The translations under genes and the position numbers were made by a program. Shown one piece after another: positions 38,857 to 48,059 of a stretch of DNA of 64,000 nt. Source of the DNA: Levilactobacillus senmaizukei DSM 21775 = NBRC 103853 (GTDB taxonomy: Bacteria; Bacillota; Bacilli; Lactobacillales; Lactobacillaceae); NCBI RefSeq assembly GCF_001592085.1, contig NZ_BCWD01000012.1, positions 1-64,000 on the forward strand, read 5' to 3'. The stretch's first letter is position 1; each line of letters begins with the position of its first letter. The notes beneath the pieces were generated by a model. The model worked only from the letters and a program-made list of their open reading frames with translations, searched no databases and was not told where the DNA came from.

Positions 38857-39066
38857 TGGACAATTAAATATCTTTCGAGGATATACCCCCAGTTGGCGAT
38901 TTTCAGAAACGTTTTGGCTGTTGTGAAAAACGATTCGTTAGTTGGTGGGCGCTCCCTCAGTCACATCGCGACTCAGCGTTATGAGTTTAAGAGGTTAACG
39001 ATTAAAACATCGTTGCAAGTAAAGTGGTACCGCGCTTCGGCGTCTTTACGGGCAACGGTGTTTTTG
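38857..39066 (+). ncRNA. T-box leader of alaS
   Basis: The conserved T-box AAGTGGTACCGCG lies at 39022-39034 and its UGGU bulge fits the A73 of tRNA-Ala. It forms an antiterminator hairpin closed by GTAAAG (39019-39024) and CTTTAC (39044-39049). Around it, ACATCGTTGC (39007-39016) pairs with GCAACGGTGT (39052-39061) and is followed by T residues. The usual loop-E AGTA/GAA pair and specifier could not be placed with confidence; a GCT alanine codon at 38951-38953 is a candidate. Confidence 0.82.
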
Positions 39067-39090
39067 ACATTTTTTGGAGGTTTTTACGAG

Positions 39091-41730
39091 ATGAAAGAGC
39101 TATCAAGTAGCCAAATTCGGCAAATGTATCTCGACTTTTTTAAGTCGAAGGGTCACGCAATCGAACCCAGTTCGTCACTGGTTCCTAAGGACGACCCGTC
39201 CTTACTCTGGATTAATTCCGGGGTTGCTACGATGAAGAAGTATTTCTCTGGTCAAGTTGTGCCCGAGAATCCACGGATGACCAGTTCACAGAAGAGTATC
39301 CGGACCAATGATATTGAAAACGTGGGGAAGACGGCTCGTCACCACACGTTGTTTGAAATGTTGGGGAACTTTTCGGTTGGGGATTACTTCAAGAAGGAAG
39401 CCATCACCTGGGCCTGGGAATTACTGACCTCACCCGACTGGTTTGCCTGGGATCCGGACAAGCTGTACATGACGGTTTACCCTAAGGATACGGACGCCAA
39501 GGCCGATTGGGAGGCTGCCGGCGTTGCGCCTGACCACATCATTGCGGTTGAGGATAACTTCTGGGACATTGGTGAAGGCCCTTCAGGTCCCGACTCCGAA
39601 ATCTTCTATGACCGTGGTCAAGCTTTCAACAATCTGGCCGATGACGATCCAGAAAACTATCCTGGCGGTGAAAACGAACGCTATCTGGAAGTTTGGAACA
39701 TCGTCTTCTCGCAGTTTAACCACGAACCAGATGGGACCTACAAGCCGTTGCCTCGTAAAAACATTGATACGGGGATGGGGCTCGAACGGGCCGTTTCCAT
39801 TTTCCAAAATGCGAAGACCAACTTTGAAACCGACCTCTTCTTACCAATTATCGAAAAGACCGCTGAGCTCAGCGATGGTAAGACCTACGGGGAAAACCAG
39901 GAAGACGACGTGGCCTTCAAGGTCATTGCCGACCATGCGCGGGCGATTACCTTCGCCATCGGTGACGGTGCCATGCCAAGTAATGAAGGTCGGGGGTACG
40001 TGATCCGGCGCTTGATTCGGCGAGCTATTGTGAATGGCCAAAAGTTAGGCATTCAAGGGGCCTTCTTGGACCAATTAGTGCCGGTCGTTGGCAAGATCAT
40101 GCGATCCTACTATCCTGATGTCTTGAAGCAGGCAGACTACATTGCCAAGATCATCCGTTCCGAAGAGGATCGGTTTGGTGAAACCCTTGATGGTGGCTTG
40201 AATCTGTTGAACAGCGTCATTGCCGACTTGAAGAAACAGGGCGGTACCCAAATCGATGGTGCCGATGCCTTCAAACTTTATGACACGTATGGTTTCCCGG
40301 TTGAACTAACAGAAGAGTATGCGGACGACCAAGGCATTACGGTCGACCAAGCAGGCTTTAAGGCTGAAATGCAAAAGCAAAAGGACCGGGCCCGGAACGC
40401 CCGGGGCAAGCAAACGGCGATGGGCTTACAACATGATCTGCTGATCAATGTTAAGACGCCTAGCGAATACGTGGGCTACACGCAACTGACGACTGAGAGT
40501 GCCATGACGGAGTTAGTGGTTGACGACAAGTTAGCCGACGACGTCACGAGTGGTGTCGCGCAAGCCATGTTTGCCCAAACGCCGTTCTACGCCGAAATGG
40601 GTGGTCAAGTGGCCGACAAGGGGAATATCTTGGATGAGGCTGGCAACGTTGTTGCCCACGTCACCGACGTTCAGCATGCGCCTAACGGTCAAAACCTGCA
40701 TACACTTGACGTGGTAGCCCCAATGAAGAAAGGCACCACTTACAAGTTAGTCGTTGACCAAAAGTTCCATAGCAAGGTTGAGAAGAACCATACGGCGACC
40801 CATTTATTGGACAAAGCGCTTCGTGAAGTCTTTGGTGAACACACCCAACAGGCCGGCTCCTTAGTTGAAGGGGACTACTTGCGCTTTGACTTCACCCATT
40901 TTGGTCAGGTTGATCCAGCCGATTTGGCGAAGGCGGAAGCCATCGTCAACGAGAAGATCTTTGCGGAACTGCCCGTTACCACGGTGGAAACGGATATTGA
41001 ATCCGCTAAGAAGATGGGCGCAATTGCCCTGTTTAGCGAAAAATATGGCAAAGTCGTTCGGGTGGTTAGTGCTGGGGATTTCGTCACTGAGTTCTGTGGT
41101 GGGAACCACGTCAAGAACACCAATGAAATTGGCTTGTTCAAGATTGTTTCCGAAGCGGGGGTTGGTGCCGGTGTTCGACGGATTGAAGCCGTGACTTCGG
41201 CTGCAGCCTACAACTACTTGCATGATCATGACAACATTCTCCAAGCGATTGGTCATGACCTGAAGGTTAACCAAGTGACAGATACCGAGGCTCGGGTACA
41301 GGCTTTACAAGCTCAGGTCAAGGCACTACAACAAAAGCAGGCGGAACTAGAAGGCAAGTTAGCTAGTCAAGAAGCCGACTCCGTCTTTGACCAAGTCACG
41401 ACGGCGGGCAATTACCGTCTCATCAGCGGGACCGTTCAGGTTTCCAAGATGGACCAATTGCGGGCATTGGCAGACAAATGGCGTGAACAGGCCTTGTCTG
41501 ATGTGTTAGTATTGGGTGCCGAAGTGAATGGCAAGGCCAACTTGATCGTAGCGGTCAGTGCTGATAAGCAGAAGCAAGTTAAGGCTGGTGACCTAATCAA
41601 GGCCATTTCACCGAAGATCGATGGTGGTGGCGGTGGTCGTCCTAACTTGGCCCAGGCCGGTGGGAAGAACCCGACAGGCCTGCCAGATGCAATGACAGCG
41701 GCAACGACATGGCTTGAAGCACAAGACTAA
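39091..41730 (+). CDS. alaS: Alanyl-tRNA synthetase
   Basis: Class II synthetase charging tRNA-Ala. The 879-residue protein has the N-terminal catalytic core (RQMYLDFFKSKGH, motif 2/3 region around HHTLFEMLGNFS and GMGLERAVS), an editing domain with zinc ligands in HTATHLLDKAL and CGGNHV, and the C-terminal DHHA1-like C-Ala domain (DGGGGGRPNLAQAGG). ATG at 39091 with GGAGG upstream; further upstream in-frame codons belong to the T-box leader. Controlled by that leader. Confidence 0.97.
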   Translation: MKELSSSQIRQMYLDFFKSKGHAIEPSSSLVPKDDPSLLWINSGVATMKKYFSGQVVPENPRMTSSQKSIRTNDIENVGKTARHHTLFEMLGNFSVGDYFKKEAITWAWELLTSPDWFAWDPDKLYMTVYPKDTDAKADWEAAGVAPDHIIAVEDNFWDIGEGPSGPDSEIFYDRGQAFNNLADDDPENYPGGENERYLEVWNIVFSQFNHEPDGTYKPLPRKNIDTGMGLERAVSIFQNAKTNFETDLFLPIIEKTAELSDGKTYGENQEDDVAFKVIADHARAITFAIGDGAMPSNEGRGYVIRRLIRRAIVNGQKLGIQGAFLDQLVPVVGKIMRSYYPDVLKQADYIAKIIRSEEDRFGETLDGGLNLLNSVIADLKKQGGTQIDGADAFKLYDTYGFPVELTEEYADDQGITVDQAGFKAEMQKQKDRARNARGKQTAMGLQHDLLINVKTPSEYVGYTQLTTESAMTELVVDDKLADDVTSGVAQAMFAQTPFYAEMGGQVADKGNILDEAGNVVAHVTDVQHAPNGQNLHTLDVVAPMKKGTTYKLVVDQKFHSKVEKNHTATHLLDKALREVFGEHTQQAGSLVEGDYLRFDFTHFGQVDPADLAKAEAIVNEKIFAELPVTTVETDIESAKKMGAIALFSEKYGKVVRVVSAGDFVTEFCGGNHVKNTNEIGLFKIVSEAGVGAGVRRIEAVTSAAAYNYLHDHDNILQAIGHDLKVNQVTDTEARVQALQAQVKALQQKQAELEGKLASQEADSVFDQVTTAGNYRLISGTVQVSKMDQLRALADKWREQALSDVLVLGAEVNGKANLIVAVSADKQKQVKAGDLIKAISPKIDGGGGGRPNLAQAGGKNPTGLPDAMTAATTWLEAQD

Positions 41731-41769
41731 TCTGGTGTATTACGAATAGATTAAATTGTGGAGGGGCCG

Positions 41770-41798
41770 TTGTAGTTTCACAAGCGATCAGGTAGAAT
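41770..41798 (+). promoter_or_regulatory. Promoter of ireB-yqgF-DUF1292
   Basis: -35 TTGTAG (41770-41775), 17-bp spacer, -10 TAGAAT (41793-41798). Confidence 0.6.
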
Positions 41799-41833
41799 TG
41801 AGACTAAATGAGGAAGTGCGGGGGTGTTTTATA

Positions 41834-42106
41834 GTGAGTTCATTAGACAAAACGATGTATTTCGACTTTGGTGCTAATCAACCCAAAGATGTTCATGATA
41901 CACTGGTAACGGTTTATCAAGCACTAGAAGAAAAGGGTTATAATCCCATTAATCAGATTGTCGGTTACCTACTATCAGGCGATCCTGCATATATTCCGCG
42001 CATCAACGATGCCCGGAACTTAATTCGTAAGCACGAGCGCGACGAAATCATTGAAGAATTGGTTCGGTTTTATCTGAACCAGAATGGACCGGTGAAGCCT
42101 TCATGA
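41834..42106 (+). CDS. ireB: IreB family regulatory phosphoprotein
   Basis: A 90-residue UPF0297/YrzL family protein. In Enterococcus it is the substrate of the PASTA kinase IreK and affects cephalosporin tolerance; the N-terminal [12 protein letters not shown] keeps the phosphorylatable threonine at position 7. GTG start at 41834 with GGGGGTG upstream; earlier in-frame codons do not fit the family. Overlaps yqgF by 4 bp (ATGA). The trio ireB-yqgF-DUF1292 is a fixed Firmicutes operon. Confidence 0.92.
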   Translation: MSSLDKTMYFDFGANQPKDVHDTLVTVYQALEEKGYNPINQIVGYLLSGDPAYIPRINDARNLIRKHERDEIIEELVRFYLNQNGPVKPS

Positions 42107-42540
42107 AGTTAATGGGATTAGATGTCGGGTCGCGAACCGTTGGGATTGCGATCAGTGATGCTTTGGGCTGGACGGCTCAGGGGATTGAAATCATCCGCAT
42201 TAACGAAGACGAAGAGGTCTTTGGTTTAGACCGGGTTGGCGAATTGGTCGCTAGCCACGAGGTTGGAGGATTTGTTGTAGGCCTTCCTAAGAATATGAAT
42301 AATACTCTGGGACCTAGAGCGGAGGCTTCACAACGTTATGGTCAAATGTTGACGGACCGGTTTCATTTACCCGTTGACTTCGAAGACGAACGGTTGACAA
42401 CGGTTGAGGCCGAGCGTATGTTGGTTGAACAAGCCGACACATCTCGGAAAAAGCGCAAGCGCGTGATTGATAAATTAGCAGCCGGGTTAATCCTGCAGAA
42501 CTATTTAGATCGGCACGGAAAATTAACCCGAGAAAAGTGA
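42103..42540 (+). CDS. ruvX: Holliday junction resolvase-like protein YqgF
   Basis: A 145-residue RNase H-fold protein (YqgF/RuvX), linked to pre-16S rRNA maturation and proposed as a Holliday junction resolvase. Acidic residues of the fold are in [18 protein letters not shown] and the [10 protein letters not shown] motif; the C-terminus has [18 protein letters not shown], typical for the family. Coupled to both neighbours. Confidence 0.93.
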   Translation: MKLMGLDVGSRTVGIAISDALGWTAQGIEIIRINEDEEVFGLDRVGELVASHEVGGFVVGLPKNMNNTLGPRAEASQRYGQMLTDRFHLPVDFEDERLTTVEAERMLVEQADTSRKKRKRVIDKLAAGLILQNYLDRHGKLTREK

Positions 42541-42548
42541 GGTTTCCC

Positions 42549-42860
42549 ATGAACGAAGACCAAGAACAAATTACTTTAGTAGACGAAAACGGTAACGAAG
42601 AATTATACGACGTTTTATTCACGTTTGAATCCGATGATTTCGGTAAGTCATACATCTTGATTTACCCATCTGGCAAGAGCGATGATGAAGAGGTTGATAT
42701 TCAAGCATATGCCTTACCAGCAGACGATGATCCAGCTAACCCTTCCGGTGGCGATCTCCAACTGATTGAATCCGATGACGAATGGGATATGGTTGAATCC
42801 GTATTGAACACTTTCTTAGCTGATGGGACCATTGATCCTAACGCCGGCAAGAAGGACTAG
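42549..42860 (+). CDS. DUF1292 family protein (YrzB)
   Basis: A 103-residue acidic protein of the UPF0473/DUF1292 family, function unknown. It starts MNEDQEQITLVDENGNEEL and has the family core (LFTFESDDFGKSYILIYP) and an acidic second half. ATG at 42549 is used; a GTG at 42537 overlapping the yqgF stop is the alternative. Always with ireB and yqgF; a terminator follows. Confidence 0.9.
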   Translation: MNEDQEQITLVDENGNEELYDVLFTFESDDFGKSYILIYPSGKSDDEEVDIQAYALPADDDPANPSGGDLQLIESDDEWDMVESVLNTFLADGTIDPNAGKKD

Positions 42861-42871
42861 TTTAAAACGAG

Positions 42872-42901
42872 AAAGGACGGAAGGAATTCCGTCCTTTTTT
42901 G
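42872..42901 (+). terminator. Terminator after DUF1292 gene
   Basis: AAAGGACGGAA pairs with TTCCGTCCTTT around GGAA, followed by T residues. Confidence 0.88.
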
Positions 42902-42934
42902 TACGCTCAAAGCGTGGGCGAATGGCTCGTTTAA

Positions 42935-42943
42935 TGTTAAAAT
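42935..42943 (+). promoter_or_regulatory. Possible zapA promoter (extended -10)
   Basis: TGT followed by TAAAAT at 42938-42943; no clear -35 box. Confidence 0.4.
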
Positions 42944-42974
42944 AAGGCATTGTGTCTAACAGGGGGAAGAAAAA

Positions 42975-43238
42975 ATGACTGAAAACACCCACCGGTTTAA
43001 GGCCGTCATTGCGGGTAAGACGTACACGATTGTTGGCCAGGCCACGGACGAGCACATGCGGGCTGTGACCACGGTACTAAATGAACAATATTCACAGCTT
43101 AAAAAGCTGTCACCAAACATGTCTAAGGAAGACGCGGCCATTCTAATGGCTTTTAATGCTGTTTCTGACCAATTAAAGCTGAAGGCCGCTAACGACACGG
43201 AATCTACTTCAGACGCGTCCACAGAGGAAACCAAGTAG
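42975..43238 (+). CDS. zapA: Cell division protein ZapA
   Basis: An 87-residue FtsZ-bundling protein. It has the N-terminal beta part (RFKAVIAGKTYTIVG) and a C-terminal helix for coiled-coil tetramers (SKEDAAILMAFNAVSDQLKL). ATG with GGGGGAAG upstream. One base separates its stop from the cvpA start. Confidence 0.88.
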   Translation: MTENTHRFKAVIAGKTYTIVGQATDEHMRAVTTVLNEQYSQLKKLSPNMSKEDAAILMAFNAVSDQLKLKAANDTESTSDASTEETK

Positions 43239-43239
43239 C

Positions 43240-43767
43240 GTGTTATTGAATATAGGTATCATCCTGGTGTTGGCCTGGGGATTCTGGCGGGGCTACCGGC
43301 GGGGATTGGTTTTACAGGCTTTGACCACCATTGGTTACTTGGCCGTTTGGCTGATTGCTCGGGTCGTGGCGCAACCGTTAGCCAGTGGTATCAGTGGGAT
43401 GTTCTCCGGCGGGACCCAGCTGAATCAGTCCGCCGGCACGGTGGCAGCGAACGATGCTGGGGCCTTCTTTTTGAATGGGTTGGTCTTTTCGAGCATCCTG
43501 ACGATCGGGTACTTTATTGTTCGCCACTTTGCCCGCCGGGTGAATCGGATTACCCGTATTCCGGTGCTGCATCAAGTTAACGCCTTATTGGGTGGAACGA
43601 TTAATCTCGTAATCCGTTACGTGGTTGTCTTTATTATTTTGAATCTATTAATCTTATTACCAATTGACTCTTTTCAACGGCGCTATGACACGGCCCCGGT
43701 TGCTCAGTGGATTGTCAAAAAGACCCCGGTCTTATCGACCGAGATCCACCACTGGTGGCTGAAGTAA
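43240..43767 (+). CDS. cvpA: CvpA family membrane protein
   Basis: A 175-residue protein with four hydrophobic helices (about 2-12, 23-42, 80-96, 125-145) and the family start GFWRGYRRGLVLQ. The E. coli homologue is needed for colicin V production; its real role is not settled. GTG start at 43240, linked to zapA and followed by mutS2 after 36 bp, the conserved zapA-cvpA-mutS2 order. Confidence 0.88.
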   Translation: MLLNIGIILVLAWGFWRGYRRGLVLQALTTIGYLAVWLIARVVAQPLASGISGMFSGGTQLNQSAGTVAANDAGAFFLNGLVFSSILTIGYFIVRHFARRVNRITRIPVLHQVNALLGGTINLVIRYVVVFIILNLLILLPIDSFQRRYDTAPVAQWIVKKTPVLSTEIHHWWLK

Positions 43768-43803
43768 GTCATTAGCCCCGTCAGTCAGCGAGAGGAGAAG
43801 CTG

Positions 43804-46167
43804 ATGAATCAGAAAACTTTAAAAATTATGGAATATGACCGCATTAAGCAGGTCCTGCGGGGGTTCTTGGTGTCGGCCGCCGGTCAGCATGAGTTGAATG
43901 AACTCCAGCCGACCTCTAATGCCGATCACTTACAGAAGTGGTTGGATGAAACTAAGGATGGGGCGGATATTTATCGCTTAGAGAGTGGTATTCCGCTGCC
44001 TAAGCTCGATGATATTCGGCCACATCTGCACCGTTTGGCCATGGAGGCGGCCTTAAACGGCCTGGAATTGGCGCAGATTAGTCGGGTCCTGTGGACCACG
44101 GCTTCGGTGGCCAAGTTCTTTGCCGATCTGGCGGAACGTGAACTGACACTTCGGCGCTTGGACCGAGTCGTGAAGGGTCTGGTGACCTTACCAGATGTGA
44201 CGCGGCGGTTGCGAACTTCATTGGAGGGTGACGGCCATATCACTGATGAGGCGTCACCGGCCTTGAAATTGATTCGACAACACATTACCCAAACGGAGGC
44301 GGCCATTCGTTCCATGATGGACCAGTACACCCGGGGTAAGGATGCCAAGTATTTAAGCGAAACCATTGTGACAATTCGTGACGATCGTTATGTGATCCCC
44401 GTTCGTGCCGAGTATAAACAACGCTTCGGTGGGATCGTGCATGACCAAAGCGCCAGCGGCCAAACGCTGTTTATCGAGCCTCAAGCGGTGGTGAGCCTGA
44501 ATAACCGGCTACGGCAAAATCAAATCGATGAACGCCATGAGGAACAACGAATTTTGGCCGAGCTCACGGCCTTACTGGAACCCTACCAAGAAGAAATCTT
44601 ACGAAATGCTGAGTTATTGGGCCATTTGGACTTTGTTAACGCCAAGGCACGGTATGCCCACCAACTGCGTGCGACGGAGCCTAAATTATCCGCGGATAAT
44701 CAAGTTAACCTGCGGCAAGCTCGGCATCCGTTGATTGACCAGCATAAGGTCGTTGCCAATGATATTGCGATCGGTCGCGACTATAAGGCGATCATCGTCA
44801 CTGGTCCGAACACCGGTGGGAAGACGATTACTCTGAAGACGTTGGCATTGGTGCAACTGATGGGACAATCTGGTCTATTTATTCCGGCAAACGAGAATAG
44901 TGTGATCGGGGTCTTCGATGATATCTTTGCGGATATCGGTGATGAACAATCGATCGAACAGAGTCTGAGTACTTTCTCGGGGCATATGGAAAACATTGTG
45001 GCAATCTTGAAGCAGGCGGATAAACGGAGCCTGATCGTCGTCGACGAACTGGGTGCCGGGACTGACCCTCAAGAAGGGGCCGCCTTGGCGATTGCCATTT
45101 TAGATGAGATCGGGACGCTGGGTAGCTATGTGATGGCTTCGACCCACTATCCCGAGTTAAAGGCCTATGGTTACAATCGGCCCGAGACCATTAATGCCAG
45201 CATGGAATTTGACGGCGAAACCCTGCAGCCGACGTATCATTTGCTGATTGGGATTCCTGGTCGGAGTAATGCCTTGGACATTGCCGCTAGACTGGGGATG
45301 CCTAGTCAGGTAATCACGGCGGCTCGTGGCTTAACGGATCAAGACAGTCAGGACTTGAATGCCATGATTAGTGATTTGACCGAACAGAAGCGACGAGTGG
45401 ATCGCGACTATGACGACTTACAAGGGCAATTAAAGGAAACGACCGCCTTACACGAAGACTTGCAGAAGCAATTTGACCAGTATCAACGGCAAAAGGATCA
45501 GCTGATGTTGGATGCCAAGCGTGATGCGAACCGACTGGTTGACGAATCGCGGAAGCGGGCCAACCAGATCATTTCGGACCTGCGTAAGAAGCAGTTAGCC
45601 GCTGGCCAGAGCGTGGTCAAGGAAGACGAGTTGATTGCTGCCCAAGGGGCGTTGAATGCCCTTCAACAAGATACGAAGTTGAAGAAGAACCGGGTCTTGC
45701 GGCGTGAGAAAGCTAAACTCGATTTTCATAAGGGTGACAATGTTTTGGTGAAGTCCTATGGTCAGGTTGGGGTTTTGATGCAACAGTTAGACGACCAACA
45801 CTGGGAAGTTCAGCTGGGGATCTTGAAGATGAAGATTGCGGTTAATGACCTGGAACGGACTAAAGATCCGGCCAAGTCTAAGAAACAACCGCGGGCCAGC
45901 GTTAAGCGGAGTGGATCGAGTGGCATGTCACCAACCCTGGACCTACGGGGACATCGTTACGAAGAAGCGATGCAAGAGGTTGACCGCTACATCGATTCGG
46001 CCCTATTGGCCGGCTATCCATCCGTGACGATTATTCACGGTAAGGGAACCGGGGCCTTGCGAACCGGGGTCACGAACTATTTGAAGCGGAATAAACGCGT
46101 GAAGGATTTCGGCTTCTCGGCACCCAATGCGGGTGGCGATGGATCGACCGTGGTACGGTTTAAGTAG
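43804..46167 (+). CDS. mutS2: MutS2 family ATPase with Smr domain
   Basis: A 787-residue MutS paralogue without the mismatch-recognition domain. It has core/clamp helices, the ABC-type ATPase (GPNTGGKTI at about 336-344, DELGAGTDPQEGA, STHYPEL), a long coiled coil (about 510-640, KOW-like part GDNVLVKSYGQVGVL) and the C-terminal Smr nuclease domain (TLDLRG, HGKGTGALR). MutS2 suppresses recombination and in Bacillus rescues collided ribosomes. ATG with AGAGGAGA upstream. Confidence 0.95.
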   Translation: MNQKTLKIMEYDRIKQVLRGFLVSAAGQHELNELQPTSNADHLQKWLDETKDGADIYRLESGIPLPKLDDIRPHLHRLAMEAALNGLELAQISRVLWTTASVAKFFADLAERELTLRRLDRVVKGLVTLPDVTRRLRTSLEGDGHITDEASPALKLIRQHITQTEAAIRSMMDQYTRGKDAKYLSETIVTIRDDRYVIPVRAEYKQRFGGIVHDQSASGQTLFIEPQAVVSLNNRLRQNQIDERHEEQRILAELTALLEPYQEEILRNAELLGHLDFVNAKARYAHQLRATEPKLSADNQVNLRQARHPLIDQHKVVANDIAIGRDYKAIIVTGPNTGGKTITLKTLALVQLMGQSGLFIPANENSVIGVFDDIFADIGDEQSIEQSLSTFSGHMENIVAILKQADKRSLIVVDELGAGTDPQEGAALAIAILDEIGTLGSYVMASTHYPELKAYGYNRPETINASMEFDGETLQPTYHLLIGIPGRSNALDIAARLGMPSQVITAARGLTDQDSQDLNAMISDLTEQKRRVDRDYDDLQGQLKETTALHEDLQKQFDQYQRQKDQLMLDAKRDANRLVDESRKRANQIISDLRKKQLAAGQSVVKEDELIAAQGALNALQQDTKLKKNRVLRREKAKLDFHKGDNVLVKSYGQVGVLMQQLDDQHWEVQLGILKMKIAVNDLERTKDPAKSKKQPRASVKRSGSSGMSPTLDLRGHRYEEAMQEVDRYIDSALLAGYPSVTIIHGKGTGALRTGVTNYLKRNKRVKDFGFSAPNAGGDGSTVVRFK

Positions 46168-46192
46168 CGCTAATAAATTGTAAGCAACTTAG

Positions 46193-46220
46193 TTGTGATT
46201 TCGCTAATTTCTGGTAGACT
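46193..46220 (+). promoter_or_regulatory. trxA promoter
   Basis: -35 TTGTGA (46193-46198), 16-bp spacer ending in TGG, -10 TAGACT (46215-46220). Confidence 0.65.
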
Positions 46221-46265
46221 ATGGGTTGCAGACAATGATAACTTTGGATAGGGAGGCAATAATTT

Positions 46266-46580
46266 ATGGTTACAGAAACGACTGATAAGACGTTTGAAGC
46301 CGACACGGCCGATGGCGTAACGTTGACTGACTTTTGGGCAACTTGGTGTGGTCCTTGTCGGATGCAGTCACCAGTAGTTGAACAACTGGCTGACGAAATG
46401 GACAACGTGACCTTCAACAAGATGGACGTTGATGCAAACCCTAACACACCCCAATCATTTGGGATTATGAGTATTCCAACGTTGCTGGTTAAGAAAGACG
46501 GCAAGGTTGTTGACTCCATTGTGGGTTATCATTCAAAAGACCAATTAAAGAAGATTCTTGACCAATACCTGGAAGCATAG
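46266..46580 (+). CDS. trxA: Thioredoxin
   Basis: A 104-residue thioredoxin with active site W27-C-G-P-C31, the cis-proline in SIPTLLV and the family C-terminus. Reduces disulfides in ribonucleotide reductase, peroxiredoxins and sulfoxide reductases; two likely clients (tpx and the fRMsr) are encoded in this window. ATG with GGGAGGC upstream. Converges with yslB on a shared terminator. Confidence 0.96.
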   Translation: MVTETTDKTFEADTADGVTLTDFWATWCGPCRMQSPVVEQLADEMDNVTFNKMDVDANPNTPQSFGIMSIPTLLVKKDGKVVDSIVGYHSKDQLKKILDQYLEA

Positions 46581-46596
46581 AGGTGTAGGTTAAGCA

Positions 46597-46630
46597 AAAA
46601 GGACGATCACCATTTGGTGGTCGTCCTTTT
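46597..46630. terminator. Bidirectional terminator trxA/yslB
   Basis: AAAAGGACGATCACC pairs with GGTGGTCGTCCTTTT; A- and T-rich flanks on both sides serve both convergent genes. Confidence 0.88.
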
Positions 46631-46634
46631 ATTT

Positions 46635-47150
46635 TTAGTCAGTCGCTTTTTCTGTTGCATGATGATTAACGATGGTCAACGGCATTGGGGCGTCAAAGTC
46701 CGGAATCAGGTTTTCTGGGTCGGTATATACCGCAAACGTCACGGTATTGGAGCGTAGCTTCCGAGGCGTCTCGATCGGTTCTGCCTCAGTCAGGACCCCT
46801 AATTGTTGCGCCATCATTTCGGCTAGGAAGCCGGCCTCTAGCGTGAAATCAGCGGCGGTATCCAGTTCCTTGTGTAACTTCACGGGTTCACCGGAAAGTT
46901 GCCACTGGGTCATGTCGGCCGTTTGTTTAAGTAACGTTAAGTCACCAAAGCCGGCCTGTTTGAAGAAGACCTGGGCATCCTTAGGGCTACCAACGGGGAA
47001 ACGTCTAGCCAACGCTTTACCAGCCCAGTAACTGATATCACCCTTATCATTGCCTAATAGTTCTGACAAGAGGGCATCACGCATTAAGAATTGAGGTAGG
47101 TAGGGGGCGCCGTCAGGGTCACTCATGACGGTCTGATATAGATTATTCAC
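46635..47150 (-). CDS. yslB: YslB family protein (DUF2507)
   Basis: A 171-residue member of the DUF2507/YslB family, a V4R-like fold of unknown function in Firmicutes. Typical parts are LRDALLSELLGND, ISYWAGKALARRFPV and the C-terminal beta region. The GTG at 47150 is preferred over the ATG at 47168 because AAGGAG, 9 nt upstream of GTG, overlaps the ATG codon itself. Convergent with trxA as often seen in lactobacilli. Confidence 0.85.
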   Translation of the reverse strand: MNNLYQTVMSDPDGAPYLPQFLMRDALLSELLGNDKGDISYWAGKALARRFPVGSPKDAQVFFKQAGFGDLTLLKQTADMTQWQLSGEPVKLHKELDTAADFTLEAGFLAEMMAQQLGVLTEAEPIETPRKLRSNTVTFAVYTDPENLIPDFDAPMPLTIVNHHATEKATD

Positions 47151-47453
47151 GATTATTGACTCCTTCATCCGATAGTTTATACGGCCTATTATACCGTACT
47201 TTAGCGGTAAAATTAGGTTCCAGAGAAACTTAAATGATTTTTATCACCCATGGGTCGTTGAGACTGAGTGGTTGCTTGAATCTATCTGGCAAAAAGGCGA
47301 TAATAAAATTTCAGGTAGGCTAAACGGTCGCTTTGATCATTCCGGTGGTCGAGGTTGCCGGTTGGTGGAACCGTTGGGAAGGTGACCGGCCCAAGGTGTC
47401 GGGAGTCTTGCCTGAAGATGGACTGGTTAGCGAGATGGAGGCGGAGACCCAAA
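47151..47453. other. Intergenic region yslB/rdgB, no gene seen
   Basis: Holds divergent control signals: on the minus strand TATAAT (47188-47193) for yslB, and on the plus strand the rdgB promoter (47276-47304) with an unusually long leader of about 140 nt. The leader is richer in G and C than the first half. No coding sequence with a credible ribosome binding site was found and no murI (glutamate racemase) gene, which commonly precedes rdgB in Firmicutes. Confidence 0.6.
47276..47304 (+). promoter_or_regulatory. rdgB-yfcE-cbpB promoter
   Basis: -35 TTGAAT (47276-47281), 17-bp spacer, -10 GATAAT (47299-47304). Confidence 0.6.
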
Positions 47454-48059
47454 ATGGAACGAACACTGGTGATAGCAACGAACAACCCGGGAAAAGCCCG
47501 CGAGTTTCGGGCGATTTTTGAACCCAAGGGCTTTACGGTGAAGACCCTGGCCGATTTCCCTGATCTGCAGCAGATCAATGAAACGGGTAAGACTTTTACT
47601 GAGAATGCCACGTTGAAGGCGACAGCGGTCGCTGAGGCTACGCAATTGACGGTCTTGGCTGATGATTCCGGATTGATGGTGGATGCGTTAGACGGCGCAC
47701 CAGGCATCTATTCTGCCCGCTACGCTGGAGACCATGATGATGCCAAGAACAATGCCAAGCTACTCGCCAATCTGGCGGACGTTCCCGCCGACAAGCGTGG
47801 GGCGGCCTTTCATACGAGTTTGGTCCTACGCAAGCCCAACGGTCACCAGTTGGTGACGACGGGGGAGGTTCGCGGTCGGATCCTCACCGCGCCGCGTGGC
47901 GAGGATGGTTTTGGTTATGATCCGTTATTCTACGTTCCTAGTGAGCGGCTGACCTTTGCGGAGATGCCACTGGCAACCAAGAATCAGCACAGTCACCGGG
48001 CTAAAGCTACGACGGCCATGTTACCGCTCTTCGATGAATGGTGGGAGGCTGAACAATGA
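47454..48059 (+). CDS. rdgB: XTP/dITP pyrophosphatase (RdgB/HAM1)
   Basis: House-cleaning enzyme that hydrolyses XTP, ITP and dITP to keep them out of nucleic acids. The 201-residue protein has the family N-terminus (VIATNNPGKAREF), the catalytic ADDSGLMVDALDGAPGI region and the C-terminal GFGYDPLFYVP and HRAKA motifs. ATG at 47454 with GCGGAG upstream. Overlaps yfcE by 4 bp. Confidence 0.94.
   Translation: MERTLVIATNNPGKAREFRAIFEPKGFTVKTLADFPDLQQINETGKTFTENATLKATAVAEATQLTVLADDSGLMVDALDGAPGIYSARYAGDHDDAKNNAKLLANLADVPADKRGAAFHTSLVLRKPNGHQLVTTGEVRGRILTAPRGEDGFGYDPLFYVPSERLTFAEMPLATKNQHSHRAKATTAMLPLFDEWWEAEQ

Noticed and set aside
39524-40003. Plus-strand frame of 159 codons inside alaS
   Set aside because: Overlaps alaS in another frame; Thr/Ser/Arg-rich shadow without a start signal.
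47367-47384. T-box-like GGTGGAACCG in the rdgB leader
   Set aside because: No stem I elements, no following terminator, and rdgB is not an amino acid gene; probably chance.
47333-47521. Short plus-strand frame in the rdgB leader running into rdgB
   Set aside because: Its start has no ribosome binding site and it overlaps the rdgB start in another frame.
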